DNA from: Catenulisporales bacterium
Lineage (GTDB): Bacteria > Actinomycetota > Actinomycetes > Streptomycetales > Catenulisporaceae
Assembly (NCBI GenBank): GCA_019510485.1
Contig: JAEKKI010000133.1
Location: 1-45,226 of the forward strand
Direction of reading: 5' to 3'
DNA: 45,226 nucleotides
A program made the translations under genes and the position numbers. Of the stretch, positions 38,144 to 45,226 are shown in pieces; within the stretch, counting starts at the first letter, position 1, and each line of letters begins with the position of its first letter. Under the pieces are notes generated by a model. That model was given only the letters and a program-made list of their open reading frames with translations. It did no database searches and was not told the DNA's origin.

Positions 38144-39577
38144 TCAGCCCTCGATGTTGCTCATCACGTGCTTGATCCGGGTGTAGTCCTCGAACCCGTA
38201 CGTCGACAAGTCCTTGCCGTAACCGGAGTGTTTGAAGCCGCCGTGCGGCATCTCGGCGACCAGCGGGATGTGGGTGTTGATCCACACGCAGCCGAAGTCC
38301 AGCGCCTTGGCCGCGCGCATCGCCTTGCCGTGGTCCTTGGTCCACACCGAGGACGCCAGGGCGTACTGGACGTCGTTGGCCCAGCCCAGGGCCTGTTCCT
38401 CGCCGGAGAACCGCTGCACGGTGATCACCGGGCCGAAGACCTCGTTCTGGATGATCTCGTCGTCCTGCCGCAGTCCGGAGACCACGGTCGGGGCGAAGAA
38501 GAACCCGGTGTCGCCGACCCGGGCACCGCCGGCCTCGACCGTGGCGTGCGCCGGGAGCCGCTCGATGAAGCCCGTGACGTGGCGCAGCTGGTTGGCGTTG
38601 TTCAGCGGGCCGTAGAGGACGTCCTCGTCGTCCGGGCGGCCGGTCTTGGTGGCACGGGCGGCCTCGGCGAGCTTGGCGACGAAGGCGTCGTGCACCGAGT
38701 CCTCGACCAGCACGCGGGTGGCGGCCGTGCAGTCCTGGCCGGCGTTGAAGAAACCGGCGATCGAGATGCCCTCGACGGCGGCGTCGAGGTCGGCGTCCGC
38801 GTAGACGATGACCGGGGCCTTGCCGCCGAGTTCCAGGTGCACCCGCTTGACGTCGGTGGCGGCGCTCCTGGCGACCTCCATGCCGGCCCGCACCGAGCCG
38901 GTGATCGAGGCCATCGCCGGCGTCCTGTGCTCGACCATGGCCCGGCCGGTGTCGCGGTCGCCGCAGATCACGTTGAGCACGCCGGCCGGGAGGATCTCAC
39001 CGATGATCTCGGCCAGCAGCAGCGTCGACATCGGGGTGGTGTCCGAGGGCTTGAGGACCACGGTGTTGCCGGCGGCGATGGCCGGGGCGAACTTCCACAC
39101 CGCCATCATCGCCGGGTAGTTCCACGGCGCGACCTGCGCGCACACGCCGACCGGCTCGCGGCGGACCCAGGAGGAGTGCCCGGCCAGGTACTCGCCGGAG
39201 GCGGTGCCGTCCAGCATCCGGGCGGCGCCGGCGAAGAACCGGATCTGGTCGATCATCGGCGGCAGTTCCTCGGAGGCGGTCAGCCCCAGCGGCTTGCCGG
39301 TGTTCCGCGACTCGACCGCGACGATCTCCGGGGCGCGGGCCTCCACGGCGTCGGCGACCTTCAGCAGCAGCCGCTGCCGCTCCGAGGGGGTGGTGTCGCG
39401 CCAGGCCGGGAACGCCTCGGCGGCCGCGCGCATGGCGGCGTCGACGTCTGCGCCTTCGGAGACGGGGGCGTAGGCGATCACCTGCTCGGTGACCGGATCG
39501 ATGATCGGGCTGGTACGGCCGGAGACGGTGTCGACCGGCTTGCCGCCCACGTAGTTGCGCAGCTGACGGGGTTCCAC
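38144..39577 (-). CDS. Aldehyde dehydrogenase, probably gamma-aminobutyraldehyde dehydrogenase
   Basis: The predicted 477-residue protein starts at GTG 39575-39577 with AAAGGAG 7 nt upstream; the longer frame has no family match there. It has NAD-binding APWNYP, catalytic Glu in HLELGGKAP and catalytic Cys in AGQDCTAATR. VKRVHLELGGKAPVIVYADADLD and the C-terminal GFKHSGYGKDLSTYG agree with the 4-aminobutyraldehyde dehydrogenase group (PatD/Prr). It is divergent from an Lrp regulator and next to an aminotransferase, as in putrescine breakdown, so it likely makes GABA from the putrescine-derived aldehyde. Confidence 0.9.
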   Translation of the reverse strand: MEPRQLRNYVGGKPVDTVSGRTSPIIDPVTEQVIAYAPVSEGADVDAAMRAAAEAFPAWRDTTPSERQRLLLKVADAVEARAPEIVAVESRNTGKPLGLTASEELPPMIDQIRFFAGAARMLDGTASGEYLAGHSSWVRREPVGVCAQVAPWNYPAMMAVWKFAPAIAAGNTVVLKPSDTTPMSTLLLAEIIGEILPAGVLNVICGDRDTGRAMVEHRTPAMASITGSVRAGMEVARSAATDVKRVHLELGGKAPVIVYADADLDAAVEGISIAGFFNAGQDCTAATRVLVEDSVHDAFVAKLAEAARATKTGRPDDEDVLYGPLNNANQLRHVTGFIERLPAHATVEAGGARVGDTGFFFAPTVVSGLRQDDEIIQNEVFGPVITVQRFSGEEQALGWANDVQYALASSVWTKDHGKAMRAAKALDFGCVWINTHIPLVAEMPHGGFKHSGYGKDLSTYGFEDYTRIKHVMSNIEG

Positions 39578-39720
39578 GGTGATGCTCCTTTGTGCCGCCG
39601 CGACCTCCTCGTCGCAGCTTGGTGACAGTGTTTCAATGCAGGTAGGCGCCGGGTCGAGAGGAATCGCGGGCCGGTGGCCCGCCGTCGTTGACGACGATAC
39701 ACGCCACCCACCCACAAGAC

Positions 39721-39764
39721 GATGGATTCAGTTTCGAAATCAGCCTTCGTGTGCGGATTCCATC
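39721..39764. promoter_or_regulatory. Inverted repeat between aldehyde dehydrogenase and Lrp genes
   Basis: GATGGATTC (39721-39729) and GATTCCATC (39756-39764) are inverted copies with one mismatch, 26 bp apart, in the 233-bp divergent region and just upstream of the Lrp promoter. TTTCGAAA lies between them. This could be a binding site for the adjacent Lrp-type regulator. Confidence 0.4.
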
Positions 39765-39773
39765 GCCAAAGCC

Positions 39774-39803
39774 TTGCCAAGATACCGTTCCAGTTGCCAC
39801 AAT
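39774..39803 (+). promoter_or_regulatory. Promoter of the Lrp gene
   Basis: TTGCCA (39774-39779) and CACAAT (39798-39803) are 18 nt apart. The -10 ends 7 nt before GTG 39811 and there is no ribosome binding site, so the transcript is probably leaderless. Confidence 0.55.
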
Positions 39804-39810
39804 CCCCTCT

Positions 39811-40323
39811 GTGAGTGACAGGACTGACCGCGTCGAGCGAGCCGAGCGCGCCGACCGGAACCCCGCCGGAACCGCCTTCCACCTGGACCCGCTGTCGAAG
39901 GCGATCATCGAGCAGCTCCAGCAGGACGGCCGGCGCGCGTACGCCACCATCGGCCGGGCCGTGGGCCTGAGCGAGGCCGCGGTGCGCCAGCGGGTGCAGA
40001 AGCTGATCGACGCCGGCGTCATGCAGATCGTGGCCGTCACCGATCCGCTGACCGTCGGCTTCCACCGGCAGGCCATGATCGGCATCCGCGCCGAGGGCGA
40101 TCTGGAGCCGGTCGCCGACGCGCTGGCCGACATGCCCGAGGTGGACTACGTGGTGATGACCGCCGGATCCTTCGATCTGCTGGTCGAGGTGGTCTGCGCG
40201 GACGACGACCACCTCCTGGAGATCATCAACAAGCGGATCCGGAGCCTGCCGCAGGTGCGCTCGACCGAATCTTTCGTCTACTTGAAGCTCCGCAAGCAAA
40301 CTTACACCTGGGGCGCTCTCTAG
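39811..40323 (+). CDS. Lrp/AsnC family regulator
   Basis: The predicted 170-residue protein starts at GTG 39811. After 20 or so polar residues comes the AsnC helix-turn-helix (LSKAIIEQLQQDGRRAYATIGRAVGLSEAAVRQRVQKLID), then the RAM effector domain (GFHRQAMIGIRAEGDLEPVADAL, YVVMTAGSFDLLVEVVCAD). It is divergent from the aldehyde dehydrogenase gene and directly upstream of the aminotransferase gene, so it probably controls both, perhaps in response to an amino acid or amine. Confidence 0.93.
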   Translation: MSDRTDRVERAERADRNPAGTAFHLDPLSKAIIEQLQQDGRRAYATIGRAVGLSEAAVRQRVQKLIDAGVMQIVAVTDPLTVGFHRQAMIGIRAEGDLEPVADALADMPEVDYVVMTAGSFDLLVEVVCADDDHLLEIINKRIRSLPQVRSTESFVYLKLRKQTYTWGAL

Positions 40324-40403
40324 CGGTAAGAACGGCGCTCGGTCCGAGTGTTCGGCGAACGCTCCCCTCTTTGAACCACCCCTTCTCGAACCAGGAAGCA
40401 GCA

Positions 40404-41786
40404 ATGAGCACAGACCGCCTCGACCAGGCCGCCTACGACCATCTCTGGATGCACTTCACCCGCATGTCGGGATACCGGGACAATCCGGTGCCGACGATCG
40501 TCCGGGGCGAGGGCGCGCGCATCTACGACCGGAACGGCAAGAGCTACCTGGACGGCCTGGCCGGACTGTTCGTGGTGCAGGCCGGGCACGGCCGGGTGGA
40601 ATTGGCCGAGGCCGCCTACAAGCAGGCGCAGGAGCTGGCCTTCTTCCCGCTGTGGAGCTACGCCCACCCGCAGGCCATCGAGCTGGCCGACCGGCTGGCC
40701 GACTACGCCCCGGGCGATCTGAACAAGGTCTTCTTCACCACCGGCGGCGGCGAGGCCGTGGAGACCGCGTGGAAGCTGGCCAAGCAGTACTTCAAGCTGG
40801 TCGGCAAGCCGATGAAGCACAAGGTGATCTCCCGGGCCGTCGCCTACCACGGCACCCCGCACGGCGCGCTGTCCATCACCGGCATCCCGGACGCCAAGAA
40901 GTACTTCGAGCCGCTGGTGCCCGGCGCGTTCAAGGCGCCGAACACCAACTTCTACCGGGCCGCGGAGATCTCCGGCGTCCCGGCACTCGGCGAAGACCTG
41001 GAGGCGTTCGGCCGCTGGTGCGCCGACCAGATAGAGGCGACGATCCTGGCCGAGGGCGCGGACACGGTGGCCGCGGTGTTCGTCGAGCCGGTGCAGAACT
41101 CCGGCGGCTGCTTCCCGCCGCCGCCCGGGTACTTCCGGCGGCTGCGCGAGATCTGCGACAGGCACGACGTGCTGCTGGTCTCCGACGAGGTGATCTGCGC
41201 CTTCGGACGGCTGGGCACGATGTTCGCCTGCGACAAGTTCGGCTACGTGCCGGACATCATCACCTGCGCCAAGGGCATGACCTCCGGCTACTCCCCGATC
41301 GGCGCGGCCATCGTGTCCGACCGGATCGCGGCGCCGTTCTACGAGGGCACCAACTACTTCCCGCACGGCTACACCTTCGGCGGACACCCGGTGTCGGCGG
41401 CGGTGGCGATGGCGAACCTCGACCTGTTCGAGCGCGAGGGCCTGAACAAGCACGTGCTGGACCACGAGGGCGCGTTCCGGGCGACCCTGGAGCAGCTGAA
41501 CGACCTGCCGATCGTCGGCGACGTGCGCGGCGACGGCTTCTTCTACGGCATCGAGCTGGTCAAGGACAAGGCCACCAAGGAGACGTTCGACGACGACGAG
41601 TCCGAGCGGCTGCTGCGCGGCTTCCTGTCCAAGGCGCTGTACGACGCCGGGCTGTACTGCCGCGCCGACGACCGCGGGGACCCGGTGGTGCAGCTGGCGC
41701 CGCCGCTGATCGTCGGGCAGGCCGAGTTCGACGAGATCGAGCAGACGCTGCGCTCGGTGCTCACCGAGGCCTGGTCGCGGCTGTAG
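40404..41786 (+). CDS. Class III aminotransferase (putrescine/GABA-type)
   Basis: The predicted 460-residue protein starts at ATG 40404 (MSTDRLDQ) after AGGA. It is a fold type I PLP enzyme with TTGGGEAVETAWKLAKQY, AVFVEPVQNSGGCFPPP, SDEVICAFGRLG and the Schiff-base lysine in CAKGMTSGYSP. The actinobacterial relatives next to an Lrp regulator and a 4-aminobutyraldehyde dehydrogenase act on putrescine or related omega-amines with pyruvate as acceptor; the precise substrate is inferred from context. A PPOX gene follows after 14 nt. Confidence 0.93.
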   Translation: MSTDRLDQAAYDHLWMHFTRMSGYRDNPVPTIVRGEGARIYDRNGKSYLDGLAGLFVVQAGHGRVELAEAAYKQAQELAFFPLWSYAHPQAIELADRLADYAPGDLNKVFFTTGGGEAVETAWKLAKQYFKLVGKPMKHKVISRAVAYHGTPHGALSITGIPDAKKYFEPLVPGAFKAPNTNFYRAAEISGVPALGEDLEAFGRWCADQIEATILAEGADTVAAVFVEPVQNSGGCFPPPPGYFRRLREICDRHDVLLVSDEVICAFGRLGTMFACDKFGYVPDIITCAKGMTSGYSPIGAAIVSDRIAAPFYEGTNYFPHGYTFGGHPVSAAVAMANLDLFEREGLNKHVLDHEGAFRATLEQLNDLPIVGDVRGDGFFYGIELVKDKATKETFDDDESERLLRGFLSKALYDAGLYCRADDRGDPVVQLAPPLIVGQAEFDEIEQTLRSVLTEAWSRL

Positions 41787-41800
41787 GGCCCGGATAGACG

Positions 41801-42481
41801 ATGAATCAGCCCACCGACGAGCCGCTGGGCTCCACCGCCCGAACGCGGGTGCGCAGGCTGCCGGAGAAGGCCGCCACCGACCGCGCGGCCCTGCACGCGG
41901 TGCTGGACGCCGGATTGGTCGCGCACATCGCGGTCACCGACAGCTCCGGGCCGAACGGCTCGGCGCAGCCGTACATCCTGCCCGTGGCCTATGCCCGTGA
42001 CGGTGAGCGCGTGCTGTTCCACGGCTCGACCGGCTCGCGGCTGTTCCGCGGGCTGGCCGAGGGCGCGCCGACCTGTCTGACGGTGACGCTGCTGGACGGG
42101 CTCGTGGTGGCCCGCTCGGCGTTCGAGTCCTCGATGAACTATCGCGGCGCGATGGTGCTGGGGACGTGCCGAATGGTGCCGGAGGGCGAGAAGGAGGCGG
42201 CGCTGGAGCGGGTCACCGAGCATCTGATGCCGGGCCGGTGGAAGGAGCTGCGCGCGCCCACGCGCAAGGAGCTGGCCGCGACGGTGGTGTTGGCGCTGCC
42301 GCTGAACGAGGCGTCGGTGAAGATCTCCACCGGTGGCCCCGATGACGACCCAGACGATCTGGACGCGCCGGTGTGGGCCGGTGTGGTGCCGCTGCACGAG
42401 GCGTACTGCGATCCGATGCCGGCGGCCGACCTCGCGCCGGGGATCGATGTGCCGGAGTACATCCGGCAGTGGCGGCGGTGA
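41801..42481 (+). CDS. PPOX-family flavoprotein, second copy
   Basis: The predicted 226-residue protein starts at ATG 41801, 14 nt after the aminotransferase stop, so it is probably in that operon. The split barrel is clear: TDRAALHAVLDAGLVAHIAV, VLFHGSTGSRLFRGL, LTVTLLDGLVVARSAF, and PTRKELAATVVLALPLNEASVK. It is clearly a paralogue of the protein at 26502-27296 and shares the PTRKELAAT block. Its role in the pathway is unknown; cofactor binding of FMN or F420 is possible. Confidence 0.88.
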   Translation: MNQPTDEPLGSTARTRVRRLPEKAATDRAALHAVLDAGLVAHIAVTDSSGPNGSAQPYILPVAYARDGERVLFHGSTGSRLFRGLAEGAPTCLTVTLLDGLVVARSAFESSMNYRGAMVLGTCRMVPEGEKEAALERVTEHLMPGRWKELRAPTRKELAATVVLALPLNEASVKISTGGPDDDPDDLDAPVWAGVVPLHEAYCDPMPAADLAPGIDVPEYIRQWRR

Positions 42482-42574
42482 GGGTCGTGGCGGCCGAGGG
42501 TATCGACTGGACGACCGGGCGCAGCGGCTGGCGTGGGCCACAACGATCGCGGCCGATCGCCCGGGGCCCACACG

Positions 42575-43285
42575 CTATTTGGTGCAGGTGATGGTCGACG
42601 GGGAGTCGCCTATGGCCACCAGCGTCACGGTGAGCTTGTGGGCCGAGACGGTGCCCTTGATGTGCGTCACGTCATTCGTGTCCTTGGCTCCGGCCACTGT
42701 TATGTCGTAAGGGCCGGCACCGGAAGGCATGCCGGTCGCGATGATGTCGTCGCCGGGATGGGCGCTGTTCGACACGGTCGCCTTGCCACCGCTCTGCTTC
42801 CACGTCCCCTTCTCGCCGCCGATGCTCCAGGTGCCGTCGCCGATGGTGACGGAGCCGCTGCCCTCGCCTCCGCACGTCCAGGTGCCCTTCAGCATGCCGG
42901 CCAGGCCGCTGCTGCTGTCCCCGGACAGTCCGACGCCCAGCCCGATGCCGCCGCCGACCACCACCACGGCTGCCGCGACCAGTACCAGCAGGCCGTTGGT
43001 GGTCTTGAAGAACGACGGTTCGGCAGGGGCGGCGGCGCCTGTGCTCTGCGCGCTCGCGGCGGCCTGGCGCACCCGCTGCTCGAAGGTGGGATCCGCCGCC
43101 ATCGCCTGCGTGATCGCCTGGACCAGCTGCTCGCGGGCGGCCTGGTCGCCGCTGTTCATGTAGGTGTCGAGCACCGCGTGGCCGCCGAGTCCGGCCGAAA
43201 CCGCTTGATACAGCGCGTCGCCGCCGGGCAACTGCCCGAGCCGATACTGATCGAGCCCTGATACGACCCATTCCGCGAATTCCAT
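42575..43285 (-). CDS. Single-pass membrane protein with a Gly/Thr-rich extracellular domain
   Basis: The predicted 236-residue protein starts at ATG 43283-43285 with a GGGG site. Residues 1-90 form an acidic helical cytoplasmic part (EFAEWVVSGLDQYRLGQLPGG). Around 95-120 a hydrophobic helix follows (GLLVLVAAAVVVVGGGIGLGV). The remaining part is Gly/Ser/Thr-rich with WTCGGEGSG and a terminal TITCTK, giving two cysteines that could form a disulfide. No known domain is recognised; a small beta-barrel sensor or adhesin-like domain is possible. Confidence 0.75.
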   Translation of the reverse strand: MEFAEWVVSGLDQYRLGQLPGGDALYQAVSAGLGGHAVLDTYMNSGDQAAREQLVQAITQAMAADPTFEQRVRQAAASAQSTGAAAPAEPSFFKTTNGLLVLVAAAVVVVGGGIGLGVGLSGDSSSGLAGMLKGTWTCGGEGSGSVTIGDGTWSIGGEKGTWKQSGGKATVSNSAHPGDDIIATGMPSGAGPYDITVAGAKDTNDVTHIKGTVSAHKLTVTLVAIGDSPSTITCTK

Positions 43286-43368
43286 GTGCCCGCCCCTCGT
43301 GGCTCCGTATCGGTTGACCCCGGGAATCTATATCAAATCAATGTGACACCGCGACGCGAAGCGTCTCT

Positions 43369-44007
43369 TTAATGGGCCGTGGTGGTGGTGGGAGACGGGT
43401 GGGAGAATGCTTGGCCGGCTTCGGCGAAGACTGCGTCGAGAACTTCCGCCGGATGCTCACGGCCGTCGCCGGCCGCCCACCGCGCGAGCGCGGCCCCGAA
43501 CGCGAGCAGGCCGAGCCCGGCGGCGAACTGCAAGCGGGGTGTGGGCTCGGACAGCCCCGCGCGGTGTGCCAGGGCCTCGGCGATCTCGTCGCGCAACAGG
43601 TCCTGCCGCTCGGCGAAGCGGGCCCGCAGCGCCGGGATCCGTTGCGTGTGGCGGATCAGCGCCACGGCCTTCTCCCGGTTCTCCAGGAAGTCCTCGACCG
43701 TCGCGGCCTTGATCGCCTCGCGGATCGCCACGGCCGGCGGCTCGCCGGCCGGGCGGGCCTGGACCTCGGCCATGATCTGCTCCCCGACCAGGGCCAGGAA
43801 GGAGATGATCACGTCCTCCTTGGAGGCGAAGTAGCGGAAGAACGTGCGGCGGCTGACGCCGGCGGCGGCCGCGAGCTGGTCGACTGTGGTCTCCTCGAAG
43901 CCCTGTTTGGCCAGCAGCCGCAGCGCGGCGTCGCCGAGTTCGTCGCGGACCAGCTGGCGCTTGCGCTCGGCCAGGGTCAGCCCCGGCGGTTCCGTTCTTC
44001 GCCACAC
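43369..44007 (-). CDS. TetR/AcrR family regulator
   Basis: The predicted 212-residue protein starts at GTG 44005-44007; TACTGT (44014-44019) ends 6 nt upstream, so the mRNA is probably leaderless. An in-frame GTG 44046 is an alternative. Residues about 10-60 are a TetR helix-turn-helix (GDAALRLLAKQGFEETTVDQLAAAAGVSRRTFFRYFASKEDVI). The rest is a helical ligand domain. It is divergent from an SDR gene with a palindromic operator between them, so it should repress the SDR and itself. Confidence 0.92.
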   Translation of the reverse strand: MWRRTEPPGLTLAERKRQLVRDELGDAALRLLAKQGFEETTVDQLAAAAGVSRRTFFRYFASKEDVIISFLALVGEQIMAEVQARPAGEPPAVAIREAIKAATVEDFLENREKAVALIRHTQRIPALRARFAERQDLLRDEIAEALAHRAGLSEPTPRLQFAAGLGLLAFGAALARWAAGDGREHPAEVLDAVFAEAGQAFSHPSPTTTTAH

Positions 44008-44039
44008 GCTGCCACAGTAGCAGCGCCTGAGAGCCGTTG

Positions 44040-44078
44040 TTGACACTCAGTGCCACGTACGGCATCGTGTGCTGAGTG
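44040..44078. promoter_or_regulatory. SDR promoter and nested palindromic TetR operator
   Basis: On the plus strand TTGACA (44040-44045) is a perfect -35, and CATCGT (44063-44068) lies 17 nt after it. CACTCAG (44044-44050) and CTGAGTG (44072-44078) are perfect inverted repeats flanking this region, and TGCC/GGCA (44051-44054, 44061-44064) are nested inside. A bound dimer would cover both -35 and -10. Confidence 0.6.
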
Positions 44079-44104
44079 AGCGTGTACCGATCAAGGAGGA
44101 TGGC

Positions 44105-45022
44105 ATGAGCACGAAGTGGACCGCCGACGCGATCCCGGACCTGGCCGGGCGCACGTACGTCGTCACCGGCGCGAACAGCGGCCTGGGGCTGGAGACCACG
44201 CGGATGCTGGCCGCGCACGGCGCGCACGTGGTGATGACCGCGCGCGACCGGCTCAAGGGCGAGGCGGCGCTGGCCCGGATCGCGCAGGACGTGCCGGGCG
44301 GGTCACTGGAGCTGCGGACGCTGGACCTGGCCGATCTGGAGTCGGTGCGGACGTTCGCCGAAGGGCTGCACAAGGATTCGGTGCCGGTCGACGTGCTCAT
44401 CAACAACGCCGGCGTGATGATGACGCCGCAGCGGACCACGAAGCAGGGCTTCGAGCTGCAATTCGGCACCAACCACCTGGGGCACTTCGCGCTCACCGGG
44501 CTGCTGCTGGACCTGATCGCGGCGGGGAACGATCCGCGCGTGGTGACCGTCTCCTCGACGCTGCACAAGCAAGGGAAGATCGACTTCGACGATCTGATGC
44601 GGACGAAGAGCTACTCCCCCGGCGCCGCCTATTCGCAGTCGAAGCTCGCGAACCTTCTGTTCGGGCTCGAACTCCACCGGCGGCTGAGCGCGGCCGGGTC
44701 GCCGATCCGCTCGCTGATGGCGCATCCCGGCTACTCGAACACGAACTTGCAGATCGCCGGCCCGACCGGCTTGACGAAGGCCGTGATGCGGGTCGCCAAC
44801 GCCGTGTTCGCGCAGAAGGCCGCGATGGGTGCGCTGCCGCAGGTGCGGGCGGCCGTCGCGCCGGACGCGCAGAGCGGTCAGTACTACGGCGCGCCGTCGA
44901 TGTTCGAGACCCGCGGCTATCCGGAACTGGCGTCGATGACCGCGCTGGCGCAGGATCCGGAGGTCGCGGCGCGGTTGTGGGAGGAGTCGGAGAAGCTGAC
45001 CGGAGTGGTGTTCCCGGTATAG
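44105..45022 (+). CDS. Short-chain dehydrogenase/reductase
   Basis: The predicted 305-residue protein starts at ATG 44105 with AGGAGG 6 nt upstream. It has the Rossmann TGANSGLGLET, NNAGVMM, the active-site Ser in VTVSST and YSQSK (Tyr and Lys), so all catalytic residues are present. FGTNHLGHFALTGLLLDLI resembles the retinol dehydrogenase/protochlorophyllide reductase-like SDR group. It probably reduces a carbonyl with NADPH; the substrate is unknown. It is likely repressed by the divergent TetR protein. Confidence 0.93.
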   Translation: MSTKWTADAIPDLAGRTYVVTGANSGLGLETTRMLAAHGAHVVMTARDRLKGEAALARIAQDVPGGSLELRTLDLADLESVRTFAEGLHKDSVPVDVLINNAGVMMTPQRTTKQGFELQFGTNHLGHFALTGLLLDLIAAGNDPRVVTVSSTLHKQGKIDFDDLMRTKSYSPGAAYSQSKLANLLFGLELHRRLSAAGSPIRSLMAHPGYSNTNLQIAGPTGLTKAVMRVANAVFAQKAAMGALPQVRAAVAPDAQSGQYYGAPSMFETRGYPELASMTALAQDPEVAARLWEESEKLTGVVFPV

Positions 45023-45110
45023 GGACCGAGCCGGAATCGCGAGCGTGACGTTCGCACGTCCGGCGCAACGTTGGTTAGGCCGCTGGACCCTTCAGGGCAC
45101 ACGGGTGCTC

Positions 45111-45226
45111 GTGAGCATCCCGTCCGACAACCCGATCCTGCTGGCCCGAGACTTCGGGCCCGACGAGGTCTGCCTCGCTGTCGGCGAAGGCGAGATCGTG
45201 GCCCTGAGCGGCGCCTGCGACGAAGT
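45111..45226 (+). CDS. Start of a further gene (3' end outside window)
   Basis: From GTG 45111 the frame reads MSIPSDNPILLARDFGPDEV and stays open to the right edge. The in-frame GTG 45105 is an alternative start. AGGG lies about 12 nt before 45111, an imperfect site. About 39 residues are too few to name a family. Confidence 0.4.
   Translation, partial: MSIPSDNPILLARDFGPDEVCLAVGEGEIVALSGACDE

Overview
The window is high-GC chromosomal DNA from an actinomycete. Supporting marks are actinobacterial families (DUF3046, DUF3052, DUF1918, DUF6504, a SAV_6107-type HEPN protein), a PafBC-type recA promoter, GTG starts and many apparently leaderless genes. The genus cannot be fixed from the sequence alone; a Streptomyces or Catenulispora relative is plausible. 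No phage, insertion sequence, rRNA or CRISPR array was seen.

Layout. 1-5050: two DHA2-type drug exporters, a beta-propeller lipoprotein, a small membrane protein and an XRE/MmyB-like regulator. 5178-11808: a conserved DNA/RNA maintenance block on the minus strand (rny, recX, recA with an in-frame 364-residue intein, an MFS transporter, DUF3046), with the giant helicase gene lhr diverging at 11864. 16577-19417: a TSUP permease, a tandem array of about 152-bp repeats, a HEPN-domain gene and a DUF6504 gene. An almost perfect LexA box lies upstream of DUF6504 and a PafBC-like box precedes HEPN. 19661-20263: a reductase pseudogene and structured non-coding DNA. 20264-25185: a glycosyltransferase-like gene, GNAT, metF, idsA, a histidine phosphatase and a 62-residue protein with nine cysteines. 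25307-30164: a FadA5-like thiolase with a KstR-like site, a flavin-reductase-like (PPOX) gene divergent from a MocR regulator, two conserved hypothetical genes and a scrambled ECF sigma factor relic. 30315-36353: a small hypothetical gene, tRNA-Val(TAC), a TerD/TerA-type gene, a zinc ribbon, and an ahpE-like/DUF3052/DUF1918 group facing aceE. 36458-45226: another DHA2 exporter, a probable putrescine/GABA catabolic group (aldehyde dehydrogenase, Lrp regulator, class III aminotransferase, PPOX protein), a TM protein, a TetR/SDR divergent pair and the start of one more gene.

Main themes. Several genes look tied to DNA damage: recA has a perfect PafBC (RecA-NDp) promoter, HEPN and lhr have near matches, and DUF6504 has an SOS box. 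The HEPN protein keeps the R-phi-x3-H motif of HEPN ribonucleases, so 18294-19554 is the best candidate for an undescribed damage-response module. At least nine genes have a TANNNT-like -10 box only 6-7 nt before the start codon, which suggests widespread leaderless transcription. Two PPOX paralogues each sit beside a PLP-fold protein. Two pseudogenes show internal deletions and frameshifts, so parts of this region are decaying.
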